From assembly GCA_003096235.1 (NCBI GenBank), contig PIXT01000053.1, positions 1-18,960 of the forward strand: a stretch of 18,960 nt of DNA, written 5' to 3'. The notes under the pieces were generated by a model that saw only the letters and a list, made by a program, of their open reading frames with translations, made no database searches and was not told where the DNA came from. The DNA comes from Candidatus Bathyarchaeum sp. Its GTDB lineage: Archaea; Thermoproteota; Bathyarchaeia; Bathyarchaeales; Bathyarchaeaceae. The translations under genes and the position numbers were made by a program. Positions 8,159-14,765 of this stretch are shown piece by piece. The first letter of the stretch is position 1, and every line of letters starts with the position of its first letter.

Positions 8159-8601
8159 TACTCTTCCACCTCTTCGCAGACAAGTGCCTCGTTTGGGCAG
8201 TTAGCTACGCATGCTGGAATTTCACGGTCGGGACAGAGGTCGCATTTTGCGATGATTTTGCCTGTGGAATCAGGTTTTACGGCGCCGTATGGGCAGACCA
8301 TTATGCAGGTCCAGCAGCCTATGCATTTTTCTGGGTCATGTGTTACTAGTCCGGTTTGTTTGTCGATGCTCATGGCTCCGGTTAGGCAGGCGTTTACGCA
8401 TGGTGTGTCTTTGCATTGTTGGCATCTGATTGAAATGGAGTTTGGTTTGTTTGTTTCTACTCTTACGCGGCTGACTGGTTTGGGAGATTCTTTTAGGTAT
8501 GCTTTGATGGGGTCTTTGGTTTTTGAGTGTTCTATTGTGCAGTAGACTTGGCAGAGTCCGCAGCCTATGCATGCTTCTTGTTTGATTGAGATTCTTTTCA
8601 T
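8158..8601 (-). CDS. four-cluster ferredoxin (HycB-like 4Fe-4S protein)
   Basis: 147 residues with sixteen cysteines in four [4Fe-4S] motifs: CIGCGLCQVYC, CQQCKDTPCVNAC, CIGCWTCIMVCP and CDLCPDREIPACVANCP. This is the electron-transfer subunit type found with hydrogenases, formate dehydrogenases and molybdo-enzymes. Here it probably passes electrons between the adjacent FAD protein and the Fe-S clusters of the synthase. An ATG 34 codons further upstream (8703) is open, but the promoter TATA box lies inside that extension. The ATG at 8601 has a purine-rich GGGGAGAGAGGA ahead of it and gives the expected N-terminus, so it was chosen. It is the first gene of the operon. Confidence 0.88.
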   Translation of the reverse strand: MKRISIKQEACIGCGLCQVYCTIEHSKTKDPIKAYLKESPKPVSRVRVETNKPNSISIRCQQCKDTPCVNACLTGAMSIDKQTGLVTHDPEKCIGCWTCIMVCPYGAVKPDSTGKIIAKCDLCPDREIPACVANCPNEALVCEEVEE

Positions 8602-8659
8602 TGTGCTTTCCTCTCTCCCCCAATTAGTTGGCATACGGCAACCTATTGCCGATAGAAAA

Positions 8660-8733
8660 TCAGACACATGTTTATAAAGCTTTCTGAATGAGTATTCAGA
8701 CACAATGACATGCTACTTCAGACACCTGAATGA
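8660..8733. promoter_or_regulatory. cluster of repeated motifs, candidate operator
   Basis: TCAGACAC occurs at 8660, 8696 and 8718. CTGAATGA occurs at 8684 and 8726. A perfect inverted repeat, TCTGAAT-GAGT-ATTCAGA, covers 8683-8700, beside the shared TATA box. The last copies fall inside codons of the small gene. The arrangement suggests a regulator binding between the divergent genes; the protein is unknown. Confidence 0.45.
8671..8678. promoter_or_regulatory. shared palindromic TATA box of the divergent promoters
   Basis: TTTATAAA reads the same on both strands. Leftward it would start the glutamate synthase transcript near 8648, leaving a leader of about 47 nt with a ribosome site. Rightward it would start transcription near 8702, almost on the ATG of the small gene at 8705. 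The leftward BRE side (AGAAAGC) fits the archaeal consensus better, so the operon promoter is probably the stronger. Confidence 0.55.
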
Positions 8734-8920
8734 AATCTTCAAAAAAGCCAAAATAACAGTCACAAAAGAAAACAAAAAAGACATTGACAAAGCCATCCAC
8801 AGCATCGTCGGAATCGAATACAAGAATTGCTCAGCAACATGGAAAGAAGTAAAAAAGATAATTGCAGAAAACGAAACAAAGTTTGTGAGCAGGCTTAAAG
8901 AGGAGCTAGAAAAAAACTAG
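8705..8920 (+). CDS. small protein of unknown function divergent from the glutamate synthase operon
   Basis: 71 residues, starting MTCYFRHLNEIFKKA and containing VTKENKKDIDKAIHSIVG and YKNCSATWKEVKKII. It is charged and mostly helical, with no membrane segment or metal motif apart from two Cys. The pattern recalls short archaeal proteins seen before but with no name that can be given. The ATG at 8705 lies about 30 nt from the shared TATA box, so the message may be leaderless. The strong shared regulatory region hints that it is controlled together with nitrogen assimilation, but no function is claimed. Confidence 0.7.
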   Translation: MTCYFRHLNEIFKKAKITVTKENKKDIDKAIHSIVGIEYKNCSATWKEVKKIIAENETKFVSRLKEELEKN

Positions 8921-9037
8921 CATTCACCTGTTCTAATATTTGGGCACAAGCAAACAAGATACTGATTGCCGTCCCGTTTGCTCTAGCCAGAGGGCCATTC
9001 ACAGTTCTTGGCGGTCAATGATGTATTACAGCAGCCA

Positions 9038-9430
9038 TTACATGGAATGTAGGTTGCTGGGGTCTAGTTGAGTTTCGATGCCGTTGAAGCGTAGTCGGTT
9101 CATTCCAAATTCGTTGAGTCTGGTGCATATTTGGTATAGTGATTCTTCTGCTCCAGTTAACAGGCTTTGTCCGTCTGAGGTCAGTGAATATACTTTTCGG
9201 GGTCGGTCATGTTTTAGGTCCCATTCGCTTTTGATGGTGCCGTTCTTTTCAAGTTCATTGAGCATAGGATATACTGTGCTTGGACCGAAATAAACTCCGA
9301 AATTTCGTCTAATGCTTGAGATAATTCCATATCCATGCAGGGGTTTGTCATTCAATAATCCTAAGACAACTAGGTCGAGGAGTCCTCGAACAAGTTTGGT
9401 TTCAGCTTTTCTTAATGTTTGGTGGTTCAT
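9038..9430 (-). CDS. PadR family transcriptional regulator
   Basis: 130 residues. The winged helix covers about residues 14-88: LLDLVVLGLLNDKPLHGYGIISSI, then FGPSTVYPMLNELEKNGTI (48-66, recognition helix) and the wing region RPRKVYSLTSDG. These are hallmarks of PadR proteins, usually dimeric repressors of transporter or stress genes. The C-terminal helix expected for dimerisation is present but short (about 35 residues). The perfect inverted repeat over its own promoter indicates autoregulation. No transporter or other evident target lies next to it. A hairpin with CAGCAACC/GGCTGCTG arms spans its stop codon. Confidence 0.9.
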   Translation of the reverse strand: MNHQTLRKAETKLVRGLLDLVVLGLLNDKPLHGYGIISSIRRNFGVYFGPSTVYPMLNELEKNGTIKSEWDLKHDRPRKVYSLTSDGQSLLTGAEESLYQICTRLNEFGMNRLRFNGIETQLDPSNLHSM

Positions 9431-9455
9431 GTTTTATTCTTCCGGTTGTAGTTAT

Positions 9456-9475
9456 GTTATACACATATACAATAT
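9456..9475 (-). promoter_or_regulatory. padR-type gene promoter
   Basis: On the minus strand, TTGTATATGTGTATAAC gives two overlapping TATA-like elements 30-45 nt ahead of the ATG at 9430. The first overlaps the inverted-repeat operator. Confidence 0.4.
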
Positions 9476-9496
9476 GTCCCTTTCACGACATATTGT
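9469..9496. promoter_or_regulatory. PadR-type operator, perfect inverted repeat
   Basis: ACAATATGTC at 9469-9478 and its exact complement GACATATTGT at 9487-9496 are separated by 8 bases. The inner ATGT and ACAT half-sites resemble those described for PadR proteins. It overlaps the TATA region of the PadR gene, so bound protein would block its promoter. Confidence 0.7.
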
Positions 9497-9819
9497 TGAT
9501 TCTATAACACAAAAAACATCGATTTAAAGATGAATGTGACAACAAGTAATATCAAAGCATATCACAACACTAGCTCAACAATAAACAATACCCCAAAAAC
9601 ACAAAAAATAGACAAAAAAACAGCAACAAAAACCCAAACAGACACAAAAAATAGACCAAAAATCAACAACACAACTCAATATCCAAACTGTAGATAACTG
9701 TAGAACACAAACAACACAAACAACAAAAAAACTACAAAATCAACCAACCAAAACAGGGCGCAAACTACTAAATCGCCATAAAACACAACCCAAAAAAAGA
9801 GGCGGCTAAAAACAGAGAA
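9497..9819. other. A/C-biased intergenic stretch
   Basis: No gene was found. The plus strand is extremely poor in G and T: bases 9601-9660 contain four G and two T. Imperfect repeats are present, including ACACAAAAAATAGAC at 9599 and 9642 and a tandem AACTGTAGAT-type unit near 9686. On the minus strand this is the U/G-rich region downstream of dnaJ. Confidence 0.6.
9614..9798 (-). terminator. multiple U-tracts downstream of dnaJ
   Basis: Runs of seven A at 9614-9620, 9725-9731 and 9792-9798 give T7 tracts on the minus strand. The first of these is about 22 nt past the dnaJ stop. Successive U-tracts are a common archaeal termination layout. Confidence 0.4.
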
Positions 9820-10911
9820 CTATTTTCCTTTCAGTTCTTTCTCTAACTTTTCTAGCAGTTTCTTTTGTTGTTTCGTCAATTTTTTAGGCGTATGAACAAC
9901 AACGTTCACAAAATGATGACCCTTTCCCCATCCATGCAAATGTGGCAAACCTTTTCCTTTTAACCGAAAAATTGTTCCGCTTTGGGTTCCCGAAGGAATT
10001 TTAAGTGTTGCATTCCCGTAAAGAGTTGGAACGTCAATTTTGGTGCCTAAAGCTGCCTGAGGAAAACTTACTTTAACCTCGTGAAGAATGTCGTCTCCTC
10101 TTCTTTCAAAGAGTTTATGACGCTTAACATGCACAACCACATACAGGTCACCCTTTGGTCCACCTTTCAAGCCAGGTTGTCCTTCACCAGATAACCTAAG
10201 ACTGCATCCATCTTCAATTCCAGCTGGAACTTTCAAGTTTATTTTGTGCATACCCCGAGTGGACCCACTACCCTTGCAGGTTTGGCACAGGTTTTTAGAA
10301 GGAAAACCTCTTCCGCTGCATTCTCCACAGGGTTGTACTTGTGTAAAGTACATCCCGCCAAGGCTTCGTGTATGCTGTATTTCGCCTGCTCCTTTACATT
10401 TTGGGCATTTTTGAGAAGCTGTTCCGGGCTTCATTCCACTACCGTGGCATGTTCCGCAAACATCGAAACCCTGAACCTCAATCTCTTTCTCTAAACCGAA
10501 CGCAACTTCATCTAAAGTTATTTCAATGTCATATCGCAGGTCTGCCCCTTTTCGGGGACCATTCCGCCGATGTCCTCCGCCTCCAAAGAACATGTCAAAG
10601 ATGGAGCCAAAGCCGCCAAAGCCTATGTCTCTGAAAACTGAGGCAAAGTCTGTGCTTCTGTAGATGTCTTCCCAGTTGTATTTTCCGTTTATGCCAGCAT
10701 GCCCAAACTGGTCATATTGGCTACGTTTTTCGTTGTCAGAAAGAACGGCGTAGGCTTCTGAGATTTCTTTGAACTTTTCTTCAGCGTCAGGCGCCTTGTT
10801 GCGGTCTGGATGATACTTCAGAGCCAGTTTTCGGTAAGCCTTCTTTATGTCCTGTTTTGACGCATCTTTTTGTACGTCAAGGACTTCGTAGTAGTCGCGC
10901 TTGTTACTCAT
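9820..10911 (-). CDS. dnaJ: chaperone protein DnaJ
   Basis: A type I (class A) Hsp40 co-chaperone that presents unfolded proteins to DnaK and stimulates its ATPase. The J domain begins [13 protein letters not shown] and contains HPD in [12 protein letters not shown] Gly/Phe-rich stretch follows ([16 protein letters not shown]). Four zinc motifs are visible: [24 protein letters not shown] and CQTCKGSG. The C-terminal substrate domains include [18 protein letters not shown]. The ATG at 10911 was chosen; an upstream TTG at 10917 adds only two residues. Length (363) is normal. It is the last gene of the heat-shock operon, 34 nt after dnaK. Confidence 0.96.
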   Translation of the reverse strand: MSNKRDYYEVLDVQKDASKQDIKKAYRKLALKYHPDRNKAPDAEEKFKEISEAYAVLSDNEKRSQYDQFGHAGINGKYNWEDIYRSTDFASVFRDIGFGGFGSIFDMFFGGGGHRRNGPRKGADLRYDIEITLDEVAFGLEKEIEVQGFDVCGTCHGSGMKPGTASQKCPKCKGAGEIQHTRSLGGMYFTQVQPCGECSGRGFPSKNLCQTCKGSGSTRGMHKINLKVPAGIEDGCSLRLSGEGQPGLKGGPKGDLYVVVHVKRHKLFERRGDDILHEVKVSFPQAALGTKIDVPTLYGNATLKIPSGTQSGTIFRLKGKGLPHLHGWGKGHHFVNVVVHTPKKLTKQQKKLLEKLEKELKGK

Positions 10912-10945
10912 CAGCAATTCAGCCTAAGCCGTAAAGAATACTGTA

Positions 10946-12823
10946 TCACTCTTTTTTGTTTTCTTTTACTTCTTCATATTCCGCGTCAACAACGTTCTCT
11001 TTGGATTCACCAGATTGTTCTGCTTTTGCTTGCTCTGCCTGTTGTGCCTGTTGCGCTGCCGCTGCTTGCTGGTAAACAACTGTGCTAACCTCTTGCAGAA
11101 TTTTAGTTAACGCTTCAGATTTAGCCTTGATTTGGTCAACGTCTTTGCTGCTTAGTGTCTCTCTTAATTCAGAGGCTGCCTTGTCGATTTTTTCTATTTG
11201 GGCTTTTCCAATTTTGTCGCCTAAATCAGTCTTGGTCTTTTCAACGGTGTAAAGCAGCGAATCAGCTTGGTTAAGAACTTCAATTTCTTTTCGTCTCTTT
11301 TCGTCTTCTTCAGCGAATTGCTCTGATTCTTTCATCATGCGCTCTTTCTCTTGTTCAGAGAGCTTTGTTGAAGCGGTTATGGTGATTTTTTGTTCTTTTC
11401 CAGTTGCCAAGTCTTTAGCAGAAACGTTGAGTATGCCGTCTGCGTCGATGTCGAAGGTGACCTCGATTTGCGGCACGCCTCTAGGCGCGGTGGGGATTCC
11501 AGTTAGGTTAAACATACCTAAAGAAACGTTGTCTGCAGCCATTGCGCGTTCTCCTTGTAGGACGTTAATGGTTACGCTTGTTTGGTTGTCTGCTGCTGTT
11601 GAGAAGATTTGGCTCTTCTTTGTGGGTATTGTGGTGTTGCGTTCTATTACTTTTGTTGAGACACCGCCCAAAGTTTCAACTCCAAGAGACAGGGGCGTTA
11701 CGTCTAGTAGCAAAAGGTCTTTTACTTCGCCTGCTAAGACTCCTCCCTGAATGGCTGCTCCGACAGCGACACACTCCATGGGGTCTACGCCTCGTTCAGC
11801 AGGTTTTCCGAGCAAATCTTCCATGAATTTTCGTACCAGAGGCATTCTTGTTTGTCCGCCGATAAGCACTATCTTGTCTATGTCCTTTGACTCAAGCTTG
11901 GCATCTCGTAGAGTCCTCATTATTGGTTCTCGTATTTTTTCAACAATTGGTCTTGTGAGTTGCTCAAGTTTAGAGCGAGTTAATGTTATGTGCAGGTGTT
12001 TAGGTCCGCTTGTGTCAGATGCAACAAAAGGAAGATCAATGTCTGTCGTCAACAAGGTAGAAAGCTCAATCTTGGCTTTTTCGCCTGCCTCTTTGAGTCT
12101 GCGCATCGCCATAGGGTCACCACTCAAATCAATACCAGTTTGACCCTTAAACTCCGCCAGCAAATAATCAACAACCGCAGAATCCAAGTTGGTTCCTCCA
12201 AGCTGGGTATCACCACTTGTGCCTAAAACCTCGAAAACTCCACCCCCAAACTCCATGAGGGTAGTGTCGTTTGTGCCTCCACCAAAACTGAAAACCAAGA
12301 TTTTCATCTCTTTCTCCAGTTTGTCAAGACCATAAGCAAGGGATGCAGCGGTTGGCTCGTTTATTATTCTTGAAATCTCAAAACCTGCAATTTCACCTGC
12401 ATCTTTAGTAGCCTGACGTTGATTGTCGTTAAAGTGTGCAGGAACTGTGATGATGCACTTTTTTACTTTGTCTCCAAGGAACGTTTCCGCATCACGCTTT
12501 ATTTTCTGCAAAATAAAAGCAGAAATTTGCTGGGGCGTGTACTCTTTGCCGTTTAGTTTTACTTTGTAGTCGGTTCCCATTTTCCTTTTGATTTCAAAAA
12601 TAGTTCCTTCTGGATTTGTTACGGCCTGTCTTGTGGCAGGTTCACCAACAAGCAGTTGCCCATCTTTTGTAAGTGCAACCACTGAAGGAAACATTTTCCC
12701 TGCGATGGTTGGGCCTTCTGCGCTGGGTATTATTACGGGTCTTCCAGCTTCCATAATGGCAGCTGCTGAGTTGGTTGTTCCTAGGTCTATTCCTAGTATT
12801 CTTTCTCTTTTTGTTTCACTCAT
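10946..12823 (-). CDS. dnaK: chaperone protein DnaK (Hsp70)
   Basis: A 625-residue Hsp70. The nucleotide-binding domain shows GIDLGTTNS (D13), FEIKRKMG (K79, the Lys70 equivalent), [16 protein letters not shown] (E156) and [12 protein letters not shown]. The linker region [17 protein letters not shown] leads to the substrate-binding domain, and the tail is Gln/Ala-rich, ending [11 protein letters not shown]. One deviation is clear: the motif normally written DLGGGTFD reads SFGGGTND, with Ser179 where E. coli has Asp194; D186 (Asp201) is kept. That Asp helps bind Mg-ATP, so ATP hydrolysis may be altered. The start codon overlaps the grpE stop (ATGA), implying coupled translation. Confidence 0.96.
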   Translation of the reverse strand: MSETKRERILGIDLGTTNSAAAIMEAGRPVIIPSAEGPTIAGKMFPSVVALTKDGQLLVGEPATRQAVTNPEGTIFEIKRKMGTDYKVKLNGKEYTPQQISAFILQKIKRDAETFLGDKVKKCIITVPAHFNDNQRQATKDAGEIAGFEISRIINEPTAASLAYGLDKLEKEMKILVFSFGGGTNDTTLMEFGGGVFEVLGTSGDTQLGGTNLDSAVVDYLLAEFKGQTGIDLSGDPMAMRRLKEAGEKAKIELSTLLTTDIDLPFVASDTSGPKHLHITLTRSKLEQLTRPIVEKIREPIMRTLRDAKLESKDIDKIVLIGGQTRMPLVRKFMEDLLGKPAERGVDPMECVAVGAAIQGGVLAGEVKDLLLLDVTPLSLGVETLGGVSTKVIERNTTIPTKKSQIFSTAADNQTSVTINVLQGERAMAADNVSLGMFNLTGIPTAPRGVPQIEVTFDIDADGILNVSAKDLATGKEQKITITASTKLSEQEKERMMKESEQFAEEDEKRRKEIEVLNQADSLLYTVEKTKTDLGDKIGKAQIEKIDKAASELRETLSSKDVDQIKAKSEALTKILQEVSTVVYQQAAAAQQAQQAEQAKAEQSGESKENVVDAEYEEVKENKKE

Positions 12824-13341
12824 TTCTGTTCACTTTCTGAAGTTTCACAAGCAATCTTTACTACGCTTGGTCTGAGGACTTTGCCTTTGAAAAGGAAGCC
12901 TTTCCTTGCCTCTTCAAGGACAGTTCCACTTTGATGTTCTTTTGTTGGCACTTGAGCTAATATCTCATGCAGGTTTGGGTCAAATGATTGCCCAACGCAC
13001 TCAAGTCGCTCTAAGCCCTCTTTTGTTAAGAGGTCATCCAACTTTTTATGAACCATTTTTATTCCTTCCAAGAGAGCTGCCTTATTTTCGGTTGTGTTTC
13101 CTGCCGAAATTGCGCTCTCAAGATCGTCAATGATATTGATTAGGCATGCAACCAGTTTTTCGTTGCTTCTGTTAACGGATTCTTGAAGCTGTTTTTCTGC
13201 ACGTTTTCGGTAGTTCTCAAAGTCTGCCTGAAGATACTTTAAACGAGTCAAGTACTCGTTGGTTTTTTGCTGTTGTGCATTCAACTTGTTTTCAAGCTCT
13301 TTTACGGTTTCATCTACTTCTTGTTTCTTAGACGCTTCCAT
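12820..13341 (-). CDS. grpE: nucleotide exchange factor GrpE
   Basis: About 173 residues. A long charged coiled coil ([15 protein letters not shown]...) is followed by [15 protein letters not shown], the classic GrpE block. The C-terminal beta domain has [19 protein letters not shown] and [17 protein letters not shown]. GrpE releases ADP from DnaK. The ATG at 13341 was chosen, leaving 25 nt after the regulator stop; a TTG at 13401 would add 20 residues and overlap the regulator by 35 nt. Neither start has a strong ribosome site. It overlaps dnaK by 4 nt. Confidence 0.93.
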   Translation of the reverse strand: MEASKKQEVDETVKELENKLNAQQQKTNEYLTRLKYLQADFENYRKRAEKQLQESVNRSNEKLVACLINIIDDLESAISAGNTTENKAALLEGIKMVHKKLDDLLTKEGLERLECVGQSFDPNLHEILAQVPTKEHQSGTVLEEARKGFLFKGKVLRPSVVKIACETSESEQK

Positions 13342-13366
13342 TGATTCTCGACTCGGTTTAGATTCT

Positions 13367-14032
13367 TTATTCTGTTTCTTCGGCAACAAATCCAACTCCA
13401 ATATTAAAACCCTTTTTCAGGTTCAGCAACGCCTGACGAACCACAGCTTCTCTGAGATTCAGCGACTCTGAAATGCTCTTAACGCTAATGTCATGCTCAT
13501 CCAAGGCGTAACGAATTATTCTGCGCGTATCAGAATTTTTAAACACCTCAAGGATGCGTGAAGCTTCTTTCATTGCAAAATTTCTGATATACAACAAGAT
13601 TGCCCGTTCATTCTCTAGGGCTTCAAGTTTCTTGTCTATGTCAGAGATTATTGTTGTGAATGGCGTGATTCGTTCAGGATGCTTTGGATGCTCTAAAGTC
13701 TCATCCATTTTATCCATAAAAGAGGCAGAACTGTCTGAGATTTCCTCACGTTCAGGTTCAACATCGAAAAAGACGACTTTAGCCTTGAAAAAATGTGTTG
13801 AAACATCCAAAGTAACTGACATGTTCTTGTTTAAAGTGTAAATTCTTCTTTTTGGACCATAAGGACTGGACTCAACCGAGGATGCAACCATCCCAGCGTT
13901 TTCCATTACACGCAAGTGTTTTGCTACAAGCTGCTGACCTAGACCCAAGTCCTTAGCTAACTGAAGGGGATAGTTTGGCTCCTCACTGAGCCGTTTTATG
14001 ATGTCCCTTCGTGTGGGGTTTTCCAGAATCAT
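13367..14032 (-). CDS. two-HTH transcriptional regulator heading the heat-shock operon
   Basis: About 221 residues. The N-terminus is an ArsR-like winged helix: ENPTRRDIIKRLSE, then YPLQLAKDLGLGQQLVAKHLRVMENAGMV (22-50) and a wing with PYGPKRRIYTL. The middle (about 100-160) is acidic, then helical. The C-terminus (182-210) looks like a second helix-turn-helix: ISVKSISESLNLREAVVRQALLNLKKG. It is the first gene of the operon with grpE, dnaK and dnaJ, the place of HrcA in many bacteria, and probably controls its own promoter. The open frame continues upstream of the ATG with IETDLDLIL, which fits the start of the fold. A GAGG lies about 8 nt before an ATC there, so the true start may be non-canonical near 14064. 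Confidence 0.85.
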   Translation of the reverse strand: MILENPTRRDIIKRLSEEPNYPLQLAKDLGLGQQLVAKHLRVMENAGMVASSVESSPYGPKRRIYTLNKNMSVTLDVSTHFFKAKVVFFDVEPEREEISDSSASFMDKMDETLEHPKHPERITPFTTIISDIDKKLEALENERAILLYIRNFAMKEASRILEVFKNSDTRRIIRYALDEHDISVKSISESLNLREAVVRQALLNLKKGFNIGVGFVAEETE

Positions 14033-14120
14033 CAAAATTAGGTCTAAATCAGTTTCGATTGTAAATCCCTCAGGTCATGTTTTCCAAAATTTTGTCAAAA
14101 CTGCTCTTCAAAATGGAGCC

Positions 14121-14175
14121 AACTGTAGATTGTCGAATCAGGACATACTTCTCTGGAGATGAAAAGCCTACAGTT
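14121..14175 (-). other. inverted repeat in the heat-shock operon leader
   Basis: AACTGTAG at 14121-14128 and its complement CTACAGTT at 14168-14175 could pair in the predicted leader of about 190 nt. A small TCTC/GAGA hairpin lies between them. It could be a regulatory fold, but an 8-bp repeat of this spacing is not rare by chance. Confidence 0.25.
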
Positions 14176-14205
14176 TCTTTTCTTTGCACCAATACCACAA
14201 CACTA

Positions 14206-14240
14206 TACTACTTCAGGTAGTAAAGCGCACATAGTAAAGC
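14206..14240. promoter_or_regulatory. candidate operator of the heat-shock operon
   Basis: A perfect inverted repeat, TACTAC-TTCAG-GTAGTA, covers 14206-14222. It overlaps the first of two direct copies of TAGTAAAGC (14218 and 14232, 14 nt apart). It lies exactly at and just before the predicted transcription start, where a bound repressor would block RNA polymerase. The bacterial CIRCE element is absent. Confidence 0.5.
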
Positions 14241-14242
14241 AC

Positions 14243-14255
14243 TAATATAAGCTTT
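14243..14255 (-). promoter_or_regulatory. BRE/TATA promoter of the heat-shock operon
   Basis: The minus strand reads AAAGCTTATATTA, a close match to an archaeal BRE plus TATA box. Transcription would start near 14221, within the inverted repeat, leaving a leader of about 190 nt before the regulator gene. Confidence 0.55.
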
Positions 14256-14419
14256 ATGCCCAAACCCTGAACATATTAGGAGACTAATAACAGAATATTG
14301 TTGAAAACACGCTTTTTTCTGAAAAACCAAGCAAAAAAATAAGGCCAACCTAAGAGATTTTGAACCCAGCCAAAATTTATTGGCTTCTTCCACACAGCAT
14401 TAATTGAGGCAAGGGGATA

Positions 14420-14620
14420 TTGCTTAGAAATGAGCTTCTTACTATCATAATTTTTAGTGGAATCGTTTTCATTCTCCTTGGGACGTATTTTCACAAGCAT
14501 GATCAAGATAGCTGGGTTTTTAATCGCGCTTGGATGCCAGTTCCAGAATGGATTATCTATAGCGCACTAGGAGCGAGTTTCATAATCATTGCCATGATTT
14601 CAATTTTGTTTGCAATATAA
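14420..14620 (+). CDS. small two-helix membrane protein, unknown
   Basis: 66 residues with two hydrophobic helices, about 6-22 (LLTIIIFSGIVFILLGT) and 44-65 (WIIYSALGASFIIIAMISILF), joined by a polar loop with HKHDQDSW. The start is a TTG with AAGGGG a few bases ahead; there is no upstream ATG. No family was recognised. It ends a few bases before repeat copy R1 and points toward the convergent 303-residue membrane gene. Confidence 0.55.
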   Translation: MLRNELLTIIIFSGIVFILLGTYFHKHDQDSWVFNRAWMPVPEWIIYSALGASFIIIAMISILFAI

Positions 14621-14651
14621 GATCAAAATTTAATCAACTAATTAATTCATG

Positions 14652-14685
14652 TCTCCCGCAATCCGAAATCTAACTCTGATTTCTA
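14652..14685 (+). repeat. 34-nt dispersed repeat, copy R1
   Basis: The core begins TCTCCCGCAATCC and ends CTCTGATTTCTA, and is identical to copy R2 over all 34 bases. Weaker similarity extends to about 14627-14705, including TTTAATCAAC ahead and TTTCTCCAATAAT after. The core contains GAAATC and GATTTC arms that could form a hairpin. It lies between the convergent 66- and 303-residue genes. Confidence 0.85.
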
Positions 14686-14765
14686 CTTTCTCCAATAATT
14701 CATTGCTCAAACTATTATAAAAATTTTAAAAGTCAATTACTTAAGCGCAACTAACTGAATTGGTT

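Noticed and set aside
8602..8703. Longer N-terminus for the four-cluster ferredoxin
   Set aside because: The extension contains the promoter TATA box and lies ahead of the strong purine-rich ribosome site for the ATG at 8601.
8921..9037. C/D box RNA between the small gene and the PadR gene
   Set aside because: A CTGA and a TGATG-like box occur, but in the wrong order and without a full C box on either strand.
14036..14280. CIRCE-type HrcA operator
   Set aside because: No TTAGCACTC/GAGTGCTAA arms are present; only the TACTAC/GTAGTA repeat is seen.
14208..14506. Two minus-strand frames upstream of the heat-shock promoter
   Set aside because: They run across the TATA box and operator, have unlikely composition and overlap the better-supported 66-residue plus-strand gene.
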